This document shows positions 36,525-48,985 of a DNA stretch of 64,000 nucleotides, in pieces. The stretch lies in contig CM053140.1 in assembly GCA_028571685.1 (NCBI GenBank), forward strand, positions 153,683,701 through 153,747,700. Direction: 5' to 3'. The DNA comes from Heterohyrax brucei (Eukaryota; Chordata; Mammalia; Hyracoidea; Procaviidae). Positions within the stretch are counted from its first letter, which is position 1, and every line of letters begins with the position of its first letter. The position numbers were made by a program, and so were the translations under genes. A model generated the notes under the pieces. It saw only the letters and a list, made by a program, of their open reading frames with translations. It searched no databases and was not told where the DNA came from.

Positions 36525-36549
36525 TATGCAAACAAGATGTATGAAATCT

Positions 36550-36965
36550 GTGATGGTTTCTGACAACTTGACTAGGCCATGATTTCTAGCATTATATTGG
36601 AGTCCTTCATTTTGTGATCTAATTATCCTCTCTATGCACGTGGTTATGTCAATAACGCAAGAATAGGGATGTATCTTGAGTCACCACTTTTCTAGAGAGT
36701 GCAATTCAAGTCACCATCTTCTCCAGCAGGGGGAGAATGTACTCTACATCAAATGCATGTGAATATTCTGGGAAAGTTGTCTCACTCTGGATTCTGCATC
36801 TGGGTCGTGATCATCTGACTTCAAGTTCTCGGCACTTGAGCCAGCATCCTACTGTCTGTCCTACTGACTCCGGGATTCACCAGCTTCCACAGCCCCTTGA
36901 ACTGATAAATCAGCTTCCACAGCTTTACAATACAGTAGCCTCATTTAGACTATTGCTTTGAGTTT
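36550..36965 (+). repeat. LTR-like repeat, partial
   Basis: Begins 'gtgatggtttctgacaactt' and 'gactaggccatgatttctag'. Similar to the start of 20545-20912 and to other old mammalian LTR patterns. Contains repeated 'cagcttccacagc' words near 36,880-36,920. Low certainty. Confidence 0.4.
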
Positions 36966-37254
36966 GTCAAGCAGTTGTGCGGGTCAGGAGAAGCCTCCAA
37001 TCTGACATCATACTCACATATTTTGGACTTTCCAACTTCTGCAAGCATGTGAGCCATGTTTTTAAGATATAGCACATGAGTTCTGTGAGATGCTGCAGTG
37101 AATTACAGAAGCCAAGGATGGAAAAGACAGTATTGAAGGTGGGAGGAGGAGTAGAAGACACATGATGGAGTGAAACAGCAGTTGGGGACAGTTGGACATT
37201 TTGGACATCATTAATCTCCACCTCACAGGAGCCAGCTTTATGCTGGTTCCTATG

Positions 37255-37790
37255 GAGTGTCTTAGTCTGTGTTCTCTGGAGGAGTAAAACCAGCGCAGGA
37301 CATATAGAAATTTGTGAATAGAAACATTCACTTCAAGGAAATGGCTCATACAACTGTGAGAGGTCCTAAGTCCAAATCTGTGGGTTAGGCGGCAGAATGA
37401 AGACTTCTGCTTGTTGACATGGTTGCAGGAGCCTATGAACCAAAACTCTGCAGGTCAGGTAACAGGCAAGAGGCCTCTGCTGACTCCTAGTTTGGGAGAT
37501 GGATAGACTCAAAATCTGCAATTCAAAAGATTTCTGAAGGCTTACATCCCAAGAACCAGAGATAAGGCAAAGAGATGATTGCAAGATTCAGAGAGTGAGA
37601 GCCCTGCTAGAACATCCATTTACATACTGGAGGCAGACTACACCCTCAAGGAAACATCCTTGTCATCTAATTGGCTGATTACATCAGATCACACCACAGA
37701 AGTGATTACATTATGTAAAAGCAATCAGTTCAATGTCTGGAAAACTAAGGAGAATCATTGTCTAGCCAAGCTGACACACACCATTAACTA
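37255..37790. repeat. possible old LTR/ERV-derived segment
   Basis: 'gtcttagtctgtgttctctg' onward has the look of an interspersed repeat. No family assigned and no coding content. Confidence 0.35.
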
Positions 37791-37965
37791 TCAAAAGAAG
37801 TGTTATGCACTGGGAGTCAAAAAGAAACACACTATCTAAAAAAAAGACCTCTGGGTCACCTTGTCTAGTTTTCTTCTTCAAAATAAGTAAAACTTTGATT
37901 ATTTCTTATAAATTACAGACTCTCTAATAACTAATTTAATCCTTTTATAATGTCCATATACTAAT

Positions 37966-38128
37966 TGAGGAGCCCTTGTAGTACAGTGGTTAAGACGGTC
38001 AGGCTGCTAGCCAAATGGCTGACAATTTGAATTCACTAGCTCTTTCTTGGAAACCCGATGGGGCAGTTTTACTCTGTCCTATACAGTCAATATGAGTAGG
38101 AATTGACTTGATGGCAACAGGTTTGGTT
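37966..38128 (+). mobile_element. AfroSINE, with TSD
   Basis: Plus-strand head 'gaggagcccttgtagtacag' to tail 'ttgatggcaacaggtttggt'. 'actaattg' occurs on both flanks. Confidence 0.87.
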
Positions 38129-38242
38129 ATACACTAATTGTGTTAGAAACATGCTGTATTTTCTCCTTGAACACTTGTTAACTCATCAGTGGTTCATATT
38201 TGAGGGGGTTTGATTTTGTCTACAAATACCTTGTCATTTATT

Positions 38243-38266
38243 TGTGTGTATGTGTGTGTGTGTGAG
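38243..38266. repeat. (TG)n microsatellite
   Basis: TG run with one interruption. Confidence 0.85.
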
Positions 38267-38741
38267 TCAGTTTTTTAAAAGTTTGTATTTTTTTACATGT
38301 CTTCTGTGATGTTTGCATGTAAATCACCTCTCTCAATTTTTTTAAATTCTAATAAGGTGGTACTATATTCAAAGTATAACAGCATAGCTCAAAACGCAAA
38401 ATTGGAAACAGGAAATTTCTCACTTCTTATAAAAATGGACTTTATGCAAATAACCTATTATCATTACACATGTAGTTGAGCCTATAGAGTCAGACTGCCT
38501 GAGTTCAAAACCTACTTCTATTACTGACTAGCTCTTGTGTCCTTGAGCAAATTAGTGAAGCAAGTTCATTATCCTCATCAATAATATGCAATATCATGTT
38601 TATGGGGCTTTTGAAAGTGTTAAAGGAAATAATTTATACAAAACACTTAGCCTGGAGCCTGGTATATTAGATAGCCAATAAATTTTAGCTGTAATGATGA
38701 TTAACCACAAATCCAAATACTCTAGGGTAAGACAAATAATT

Positions 38742-38764
38742 CATATATATATATATATATATAC
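38742..38764. repeat. (AT)n microsatellite
   Basis: Uninterrupted AT run. The rest of 38,129-39,221 is unique AT-rich DNA. Confidence 0.9.
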
Positions 38765-39221
38765 ACTCTATATACACTATGTGTGTTTACACACACACTC
38801 TTCATAAGTTTTCTTCCCAGGACTATTGTTAGAATATGAAACCATACCATTAGAAGACCCAGACAATAATTTAGGGAATTATATACATATCTTTATTCAA
38901 CAATGCATTATTGCCTGGTAAAACAATGGCTACTTAAATGAATTGTCAATAGTTTTACATTGCAGATATCACTTTATTCTGTAATATCACTTTATCAAAA
39001 CCCAAAGTGAGTTTATTTGACATAAAAAAATCATGAAACATATCTGTAAAATTGTATCATTAAGTATGTCATACCATTGTTAAATGAGAATAAATTTTGT
39101 AACAGGCTGTTTCTACAATAAAAATTGTCTGAACTTCTGATGAATCAAATTGCATATGCCACAGATAGAAAAGTAAATTTAATGTTTTAATTCAATCAAC
39201 AAAATTCAATCAACAAAAATT

Positions 39222-40500
39222 GTTGTGAGGTGCCGTTGAGTTGGTTCCAACTCATAGTGACCCTATATACAACAGAACAAAACACTGCCTGGTCTTGCAC
39301 CATGTCCATAGACATTTTTATGCTCAAGACTGTCATTGAGCCCACTATGTCAGTCCATCTTGTCAAGAGTGTTCCTCTTTTTTGCTGACCCTTCACCCAC
39401 CCTATCAAGCATAATGTCCTTCTCTGGGGACTGATCTTTCCTGATAACATGTCCAAAGTATGTAGAACACAGTCTTGACATTTTTGTGCTTCCAAGAAGC
39501 ACTCTGGTTGGACTTGTTCCAGAACAGATCTGTTTGTTCTTTTGGAAGTCCAGGGTAATTCCATATTTTTCTCCAACACCACAATTAAAAGGCATCAATT
39601 CTTCTGTTTTCCTTGTTCATTGTCCAGCTTTTGCATGCATATGATGGGAGATTGAAAATATGACTTGGATTAGGCATGCTTTAGTCTTCAAGGTGACACC
39701 TTCACTTTTCAATACTATAAAGAGGTCCTTTACAGCAGATTTTGTCAATGCAACACACCTTTTGATATCTTGACTGCTGCTTCCATGGGCATTGATTGTG
39801 GACCCAAGTAAAATGAAATCCTTGACAACCTCAGTCCTTTATCCATTTATAACAATGTTGCTTACTGGTCATAAGACTGTGAAGATTTTTATTTTCTTGA
39901 TATCGAGCTGCAATCCGTACTGAATGCTGTTGTCCTTGATTTTCATCCCTAAGTGTTTCAAATCTTCTTCATTTCCAGCAAGTAATGTGGCGTCGTCTGC
40001 ATAAAGCAGGTTGTTAACTAGTCATCCTCCAATCCTGATGTCTCGTTCTTCTTCAGCAAATCCAGCTGTTCAAATTATTTGCTAGACACACAGATTGAAA
40101 ATGTATGGTGAAAGGATACAACCCTGATGCACACCTTTCATGACTTTAAACCATGCAATGTTCCCTTGCTCTGTTTGCATAATTGCCTCTTGATCCATGT
40201 ACAGATTCCTTAAGAGTACAATTAAATGTTCTGGAATTCCTATTTTATGCAACGTTAACCATAATTTGTTGTGATCCACACAGCTGAATGCCTTTGCATA
40301 GTCAAAGAAACAAAGGTAAACATCCTTCTGGTATTCTCTGCTTTCAGTCAAGATCCAGTTGACATCAGCAGTGATGTCCCTGGTTCCACATCCTCTTCTG
40401 AATCCATCTTGAATTCCTGGCAGTTCCTTGTCAGTATACCGTTGCAGGAGCTTTTGAATGATGCTCAGCAAAATTTTACTTGTGTGTGATGTTAATGATA
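39222..40500 (-). mobile_element. RTE LINE, 1.28 kb 5'-truncated copy with reverse transcriptase core
   Basis: Runs from the RTE 3' end ('gttgtgaggtgccgttgagt') to the middle of the reverse transcriptase. The catalytic Y-A-D-D codons are intact in antisense at 39992-40003, though the frame around them is broken. The copy is colinear with 43369-44600. Confidence 0.92.
40082..40471 (-). pseudogene. RTE reverse transcriptase fragment, 129 codons
   Basis: Antisense frame with the non-LTR reverse transcriptase blocks in order: QDGFRRGCGTRDI, then FFDYAKAFSCVDHNKLW (which carries the first catalytic aspartate), then the GVHQGCILSPYIFNL block. This order and wording are characteristic of the RTE/BovB clade. 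The frame ends before the Y-A-D-D box, which lies downstream in another frame. No endonuclease is present because the copy is truncated. The open frame is a relic. Confidence 0.9.
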
Positions 40501-40723
40501 TTTTTTGGTAGTTTCTTCATTTGGTTAGATTACTTTTCTTTTAATGGGCATAAATATAGATCTCTTATAGTCACTTGACCAGATAGCAGTCCTCCAAATA
40601 ATTTTTTTTAATTTTGTAGAAAATAACTGTGTAGCCCTCTGCAATCACTTTAAATGTTTCTAAAATATGTAGTATTCAGAGAAATAGGAAAGTAAAAAAT
40701 TAGAAAATGAATTACCCAGTAGT

Positions 40724-40878
40724 AGGAGCCCCAGTTTCATAGTGGTTAAGAGTCTGGCTGCAAACCAAATTCAGCTGTTCGAATCTACCACTTCTTGGAA
40801 ACCTTACAGGGCATTCCACTTCTATTCTATAGAGCAACTATGAGTCAGAACTGATTTGATGGTGCCTAATAACAACAA
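40724..40878 (+). mobile_element. AfroSINE, plus strand
   Basis: 'taggagccccagtttcatag' to 'gatggtgcctaataacaac'. The tail is AAC-like, as in the RTE terminus. Confidence 0.83.
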
Positions 40879-40927
40879 AATAAGGATTCAATTTGTGTTT
40901 TCTTTAAAATTTCCTATTTAATTGTGG

Positions 40928-41094
40928 AAAAAGTCTGGTGGCACAAGAGTTTAAAAATTGTTGGCTAAGACTGGCAAGAGATTGGCAGTTCAAACCTACC
41001 AGTAGCTTCATGGGCATCAGCCAAGAAAACTTCTACTCTGTCACATGTGGTCCATTTGAGTCACAATCTACTTAACAACACTCAGCGGTAACAA
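40928..41094 (+). mobile_element. AfroSINE, plus strand, diverged
   Basis: Head 'gtctggtggcacaagagttt', B-box-like 'ggcagttcaaacctacc', tail 'tgagtcacaatctacttaac'. Confidence 0.78.
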
Positions 41095-41239
41095 CATTTA
41101 AATGTGGAAGCAGAAAAGAGAAAAAAGAGAGAATTATATTAATATAATCCTTTTTATATAGAATTTAGATCATACACAATGAAGAAATTCAATTCAAAAA
41201 AGCCTTGTAATTATTTATCATTTTACACTTACTATAGAA

Positions 41240-42130
41240 AAACAGACTAGTCTTGAAATTATTGAATGTCCTTTATCATTACTCCTATTTAACATTGTGC
41301 TGGAAGTCCTAGCTGGAATAATAACACAAGGAAAAGAAACGAAAAGCACCCAATTTGGAAAGAAGTAAAACTATCCCTGTTCACAGCTGATATGATCCCA
41401 CATAGAGAAATCCCAAAGATTTAACAAGTAAAATACTGGAACTTGCAGATTTAGTGAAGGATCATCAGGATGCAAGATCAATATAAAGAGAAAAAAAAAG
41501 TTGGATTCCTATAGACCAAGGAGGACTTCAAAATAAAATCAGTAAAGCAATACTACATATAATAGTCCTTACAAAAATAAAATGCTTAGGAATATATTTA
41601 ACCAGAGATGTAATGGATCTCTATAAAGAAAACTACAAAACACTATTGTGAAGAACCAAAAGAGACCTACATAAATGGAGAAGCATGTATTCTAGAGATA
41701 GATATGCTCCATGGTTAGAAAATGTCAATTCAACACAAATACAATCTAAATCTAAAAATACAATGCAATCCTGATTCAAATACCGAAAGCATTCCTTAAT
41801 GAGATGGAAAACTTGAAGCATAACTTTAATAGAAAGAGGCTCTAGATAAGCAAATCATACTGAAGAAAAAGAACCAGGGACTTCAAAATACTTGATTTCA
41901 GAACCTACTGCACAGCCATGGTAGTGGGAACAACTCAATAATCGTAGAAAGGTAGACAAATAGACCAATGAAACAGAATGGAGAACCTAGACCTAAATCC
42001 ATGCACCTGTAGTCAGCTAATCTTTGACAAAGGACCAAAGTCCATTACATCAGGAAAAGACAGTTTAGAAAACAGTGCTGGAAAAATAGGATGTCCATCT
42101 GTAGAAAAAAGAATAAGGACCAATATCTCA
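41240..42130 (+). mobile_element. L1 LINE ORF2 fragment
   Basis: Reverse transcriptase region in plus orientation ('ttaacattgtgctggaagtc'). The catalytic region is altered (reads F-T-A-D-M) and the frame is broken throughout. It continues beyond the mariner at about 42,745-43,050 with sequence like the L1 3' region. Confidence 0.8.
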
Positions 42131-42692
42131 CCCTATGAGATCTAGCAATTAAGTTGCAAACTCATCGTAGAAAAAGTACTACATACCTCGTTGCTGAATA
42201 TCACTATGGTCACCTTCAAAGTACTCCCCTTGGAAAGCTATGCACTGATACCAGTGCCCAGTCCACACTTCAAAGCAATTTTAGAACTCTTTTTCTGAAC
42301 TGGTCATCAGAGCTGTCACTGTTTTACCTTTGATGTCATCCAAATGTCTTTCTTTCAATATTTCCTTTATCTTCCGGTAAAGAAAAAAATCATTCAGGAC
42401 CAGATCAGGTGCATAGAGATGGTGTTCTAATAAAGTTATTTGTTTACTGTCTAAAAACACCCTCACCAACAACTATGCAATTAAGTTCACAAACTTGCCA
42501 CCTTGCCACCATGTGCAATGGCCATTCCAGAAAGAGTTCTAAAATTGCTCTGAAAGGTGGACTAGGTGTTTACATCAGTGCACAGCTTCCCAAGGGGTGT
42601 ACTTCAAAGGTGACTGTTGTGATATTCAGCAGTGAAGTACATAACACTTGTCCCAGGATGAGTTGGTGAACTTAACCGGCAGTCCTCATACG
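42131..42692. mobile_element. mariner, internally deleted (~560 bp)
   Basis: Left part 'caattaagttgcaaactcat', right part 'acttaaccggcagtcctcat'. The antisense frame 42472-42281 is a C-terminal transposase relic with PDLVLNDFFLYRKIKEIL. Inserted in the L1 at 41240. A short AfroSINE 3' tail (42695-42738) follows immediately. Confidence 0.87.
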
Positions 42693-43368
42693 ATCCCTAT
42701 AGGTCAGAATCAACTAGACTGAACTGAATAGCAGCAACAAAACTGGGAAGGACATACAGCCCATCAACAGGTAAATGGACAAGCAAATGTTGATATAGTG
42801 AAACAATGGAAGACTCGAGAAAAATGTCATAAATAATTGGTATGTTAAATGACATGTATATATCTCAGTATAATTAAGATAAGTGAAAATAGCAAACTAA
42901 AAACACAAATACTGTAAAATTCCAATTTTATAACATCCTAAGAAATAAGGACTAATTAATAAAGCCATAAATCATATCAGTTTTTGCTGGAATTGGTGAG
43001 ACTAGGAAATGAAATGAGAAAGGAGAGGGGTATTAGAGGAAAAAAGAGTCTACAAGGAATCACAAAAAAATGTTTGGAGGCAATCCTATGTTCAGTATCT
43101 TCTTTGTGTTGTTTAGTTTTTACAAGGATAAACATTTTAAAACTTTCCAGTTGTATAACTTAAGTATGTTTAGTATATTTTATGTCATTGATGAAGTAAA
43201 ACTACTACTTTTTAAAAATCTTGACAGTCACATATGCATATTGCTTTTCAATATACTGTAAGATGAGTTAAGAAGAATGAAGTGTTTTGGTGCATACTGA
43301 ATTTGGAGATTTATCTCTTGGTAGTCATTTTTGAAATTGTTTGAGATGCTAGTTTCATGTTGTTGTTG

Positions 43369-46300
43369 TTAGGTGCCATCAAGTTGATTCTGACTCACAG
43401 AGACCCCATGTATAACAGAATAAAATCCTGTCTGATTCAGTGTCACACCCACAAGCATTTTTATGCTCGAGCCCGTTGCTGCAGGCGCTGTATCAATCCA
43501 TTTCACTGTGGGTCTTCTTTTTCTTTGCTTATGCTCTACTTTACTAATCATTGTGTCTTTCTGCAGGAGTTGATTCCTCCTAACAACCTGACCAAAGTAT
43601 GTAAAATGTAGTCTCACCATCCTCGCTTCTAAGAAGCACTCTGGTTGGGCTTCTTTCAAGACAGATCTGTTAGTTGTTTTGGCAGCCCATGGTAGGTTTA
43701 ATATTCTCCAGGACCACAATTCAAAGGCTTCAATTCTTATTCTGTCTTCCTTATTCATTGTCCAGCTTTCACATGCACACGATGCAAATAAAATTATCAT
43801 AGCTTGGATTAGAAGCACCTTATTCCTCAAGACAACATCTTTGCTTTTCAACATTTTAAAGAGATCTTTGAGCCAATTTTTCTAACCCAACAGCTTTTTT
43901 TTTTTTGCTATTAACTGCTGTTTTCATGGGTGTTGTTGACTCAATAAAATCAAATCCTGGACAAACTAGATCTTGTTTTCATTTATCATGATACTGCTTA
44001 TTGGTACAGTTGTGAAGGTATTTTTTTTTCTTGATATTGAAATGTAACCCATACTGAAGGCTGCGGACTTTGATCCTCAACAGTGTTTCAAGTTCTCTTT
44101 ACTGTCAGGTGAACAAAGTTATGTTGTCTGCATAACGCAGTTCATGAGTCTTCCTCCAATCCTGATGCCCCATTCTTCTTCATATAGTCCAGTTTCTTGG
44201 TTTGTTCAATTGCCACACAGATTGAATAGATATGGTGAAAAAATACAACCGTGACTTGAACCTTTCCTGACTTTAAACTGTGCAGTGTCCCCATGTTCTG
44301 TTCAAATGATTACCTCTAGATCCATGTACAGATTCCTCATGAGTACAACTATGTGTTCTGGAATTCTCATTATTGACAATGTTATTCAAAATCTGTTATA
44401 ATCCAGTCAAATGTCTTTGTATAGTCAATAAGACACAAGTAAACATCTTTGTTGCCTTCTCTGCTTCCAGTCAGGTTCCGACTGACATCAATGATATCTG
44501 GTTCCACGTCCTCTTCTGAATCTGGCCTAAATTTCTGAGAGCTCCCTGTCAATATACTGTTACAGCTGCTTATGAATGATCTCCAGCAAAAATTTACCAG
44601 TGTGTGTGATATTCCTAAGATTGTTCAATAATTTCCACATTCAGTTGTATCACCCTTCTTGGGAGTAGGAATAAATACGGAATTCTTCCAGTCAATTGGC
44701 CAGGTAGCTGTCCTCCAAATACTGTGGCACAGATGAGTGAGCACTTCCAGTCCTGCTCCTGTCTGGTCGCAATTGATACTCCATCAATTCTGGGAGTTCT
44801 GTTTTTTGCCAATGACTCCAGTGCAACATCAACTTACTCCCTCAGTTTCATCGGTTTCCGGTCATATGTTGACTACCTTTTGAAATGGTTGACAGCTGAC
44901 TAGCTTTTTCTGATATAAAGAATTTGTGTATTGCTTCTATTTTCTTTTGATGCTTCCTCTGCTTTAATATTTTCTCTGTAGAATGCTTCACTATTGAAAC
45001 TTAGGGCTTGAATTTTTTTTTCTTCAGTTCTTTCGGATTGAAAAATGCAGAGTATGTCCTTCCACTTTAGTCTTCCATCTCCAACTCTTTGTACTATCAT
45101 TTTAATACTTCTTTTTGCCTCGGGAGCTGCACTTTGAAATCTTCTGTTCAATCCTTTTACTCCATCATGCCTTCCTTTTGCTTTAGCAACTCAGTGTTCA
45201 ACAGCAAGGTTCAGAGTCTATTCTGATATCCAAATTTCATCTTTTCTGTCTTTTTTATGACCTTTTGTTTTCTTCATCTGTGATGTCTTTCTCCGATATC
45301 TTTCTACAACTTATCTGGACTTCAGTCATTACTGTTCACTGAGTCGAATCTTTTCATGAGATGGTCTGTGAACTCAGTTGGGATATACTCAAGGTTGTAT
45401 CTTGGCTATGTGGACTTTTCCTAATTTTCTTCAGCTTCAATTTGAACTTGCATATGAGTAATTGATAATTTGTGCCTCAATTGACACATGATCTTGTTCT
45501 GACTGATGATATTGAACTTTTCCACTTTTAATTTGCACAGATGTGGTCAGTTTAATTCCTATATATTCCTCCTGGTGAACTCCACATGTATTGTCACTGT
45601 TTATGTTTACAGTGAAGAATTCATTGGTCTTTCAAAATTCTACCATGTGATCTCTGGTATCATTTTTATCACCAACCATACTTTCCAACTACCAATCCTT
45701 CTTCTTGGTTTCCAACTTTTACGCTGCAGTCACCAGTAATCATCAGTGCATCCTGACTGCGTGTTCGATTAGTTTCAGATTGTAGAAGCTGGCAAAAATC
45801 TTAATTTCTTTGTCTTTGGCCTGATTAGTTGGTGTGCAAATCTGAATAGTAGTCACATTAATGAGTCTTTCCTGTAGATGTGAGTATATTATCCTTTTAC
45901 TCACACTGTTGTACTTCAAGATAGAGCTTGAAATATTCTTTTTGGTGATGAATACAACACCATACCTCTTTGCCATTCCTGGCATAGTAGACCACATGAC
46001 TGTCTAATTCAAAATGGATAGTACCAGTGCATTTCAGCTCACTAATATCTCAAATATCAGTGATTGTGCAGTCCATTTAATTTTTGATGATTTCCAATTT
46101 TCCTAGATTCATACTTCACACATCCCATATTCCAATTACTAGTGAATATTTTCAGCTGTTTCTTGTCATTTCGAGTCTTGCCACATCAACAAATGAAGTT
46201 CCCAAAACCTTGACTGCATTCATGTTAAAGTCAACTCTACAAAGGTAGCTCTTTCCAGTTCTCTTTTGAGTTCCTTCTAATCTAGGGGATTCATTTTCCA

Positions 46301-46475
46301 GCTCTGTGTCAGACAATGCTCTGCTGGAACACTGTCATAGTCTTAGTCTGGAAGCTCAGCTGAAACCTGTCTGCCATAAGTGACCATGCTGGTACGTGAA
46401 TAGTGGTGGCACAGCTTCTAACATCACAGCAATAAGCAGTCCTACACAGTACAACAAACTGATAGATACATGGGG
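43369..46475 (-). mobile_element. RTE-clade LINE, near full length (3.1 kb)
   Basis: Longest RTE copy in the window. Its 3' end is at 43369 ('gttaggtgccatcaagttga', antisense) and its 5' end near 46475. Read on the minus strand, 5' to 3', it contains the apurinic-type endonuclease region (about 46,300-45,300), a linker, and the reverse transcriptase region (about 45,100-43,950), with Y-A-D-N in place of Y-A-D-D at 44123-44134. Frames such as 45997-45743, 45151-44900, 44812-44615 and 43854-43369 are separate remnants, so many indels and stops have accumulated. It is dead, but it is a useful local reference for ordering every other RTE piece in this window. Confidence 0.92.
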
Positions 46476-46480
46476 GGACT

Positions 46481-48985
46481 AGTTTCATAGAAGATTCTTT
46501 TCACTAGAAAGAAAACCAAAAAAGAAAAAAATAACAATCCAAACTTGGGTATTTAGTGGATTTTTTCCTAGAAAATAAGTATTCTTAAGTGCATTAATTC
46601 TAGATAAATAACCGATACTATTTACTTTTGTCAAGGGTACAATTTAAGCTATCAAGTGAAAACTTGAACTTAGAAAACTTAAATTTGCTGCAGTGATTCC
46701 AACAGCTTTTCAATACTTGGGGAACTTCCTAGCAAGATTATAAAAAAATGTAATTTCTGGATATTATAAATAAAATATGTCTATACTTGAAAGTTCTAGA
46801 TAATTCATTGAATCAATGTCTTCTGGATAATAAGTTCATAATATTACCAAAGCATGCATGGGCACAAAAAAATGAATAAATACAATTCCATTCAAAGTAC
46901 AAAAACTACCAGTGAACCACTAAGGACTATGCTATTGATCACACACACAATGCATAACACCCTTAGTGCCCAAAACAAACAAATGCTAAGTTCAGTAATT
47001 AAGTTGCACTTGGACATGCCCACAAGAAAAGATCATAATCCAAGGGAAGCATCTGGAATAAAAAATCATACTAAGTTTTTCTATATATTACATCTTCCGT
47101 AAACAACTAAACCCATGTCAGATCTATCACTGTAATGAAATTACCATAAAGGGCTGGGGTGCCAATAAGAAATTCAGTTGAAATAAAAGGAAGTCCCAAA
47201 TGGACATAAAAAGTCTCTACAACTATTGAATCAGAATTTCTGCAAGAGGAGTGAGAATTCCCAGGAATAGTCATTTTATAGAAAACTCTTCAGGGGTCAG
47301 AAGAATAATTATAAAACAAGCATGATTTCCCATCAGTGACTTTGGATTATTCAAACACTGTAGATGACATTTCCTGGAACAATCCCAGATATTAAACGAC
47401 TTGAGAATGTTCTTGAGTACAAACACCATTTAAGTGCTGTGGTATATGATATTCCTGATCTTTTTTGCTCCACATGTTATAACAATACCTTCTCTAGAGG
47501 CAACTGTCAAAAATCTCTTTTATAGTTCATGGGCATGCTTGGTATTTTAATCTTGTACCCACCATTTAATGAAATGAGTGCTACGGATTACAAAGCACAG
47601 TAAAACATAGACCAGTCTTAAAATTTTAAAATACAGTAGGGAAGAAAAACATGCAGATGAAAATGATGTAAGTTTCCCCTCAACCCCCCTAAAAGGCAAA
47701 AAACCAAGTGCAATTATAACAGAAATTTTAATTTCATTGTAAAGATGGGACATCAAGAAAAACTTTTTGATGAAAGTGATATTAGATTTACACCTTGAAT
47801 TAGAAACAACTGAGGGGGCAAAAAAAGAAATTCCAAGAATGTGAATATAGTCCATTATCCCTTACTGGGAATTCACACAGCACCCAGTTTTGAGGTTATT
47901 TATTTTCTTTCACTTACATTATATCCTTAGCTAAGTGTTTCAGATCTCTCTTATACTGCCTCACTGTGGTGCTAGGACATCATAAATGCCTGGAGGTGAC
48001 TTTATAGTCTAAATATAGTAAAATTTTCTTGCTTAAGTAAAACAATCACATATCAGACTCAGAAAAAGAGAAGTCTTTATAGATCTTAAGTTTAAAACTT
48101 TAAAGTAGCAACAAATACTTTATCTAAGGATCAGAAATCTTTTGAAGCTCTGTGGGTAAAACACAGCTGAGACTTTATGCTTCAGGGAGCAGAACTCAGT
48201 CAGTGGCTGATCATCATTGTTTCACAGGTATATCCAGATTTAAGCTATCATGCATTTCGTTCTAAATAACAGCTACAACTTGCATTTAATACGTGAATCC
48301 TATATACTTGGATATTTTAAATTATCCAAAAAGTGTTAGCAGCATTCTACTCATACCTAAACCTGCATTCGTAGAAATATCAATTAACTGTTGCTATTGA
48401 ATCCATTTGAATAATTACTTTGCATTCTCCGATCCACTTACATGACATATAGTCTAAGAAAAATGTACAAATCTGAACAGAGATGAAACACGCTAATTGA
48501 TTGTATTGGCTTAGAGAGAAAAGGTGATTTTAGTATTGAGGGAAAGGATAAAAACAATAAGCAAAAATAAAAGAATGTAAGATTCATCAAAGAGAACAAA
48601 TTCATAATTTGGGAATTACATTCATCTGTTTTACTAACAGACTCTGTCTTCAGTTACTTAGCCAAAAACCAATTAATTTATCACTTCATAAAAAAAAACA
48701 GAGGTTAACCAGTCCAAGGCTGGTGTGATGATGTTCCAAACACTGGAAGAACTGTGAGTTTTTCTATATCTCTTTTTACTCTATTTTTCATCCTCCTGAA
48801 AACAAGCTGGCTAATGGATCTGTCACTATTTTGTACAAGTTCCAGGAAGCACTGAGGATACCAATCTTGGATGAGGAAATTCTTTTTAAAGGGCTTTTCC
48901 AGACATTTAGTTCCATCTCTTTGCTCATACTGTGTGAAAAGATGCCTCGGAATCATAGTTTTGATTGTTTTTATTTGTTTGTGTT
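46481..48985. other. unique AT-rich DNA, 2.5 kb
   Basis: No recognisable gene or repeat. An antisense 147-codon frame at 49148-48705 begins inside the LTR and ends here, and is most likely chance. Confidence 0.4.
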
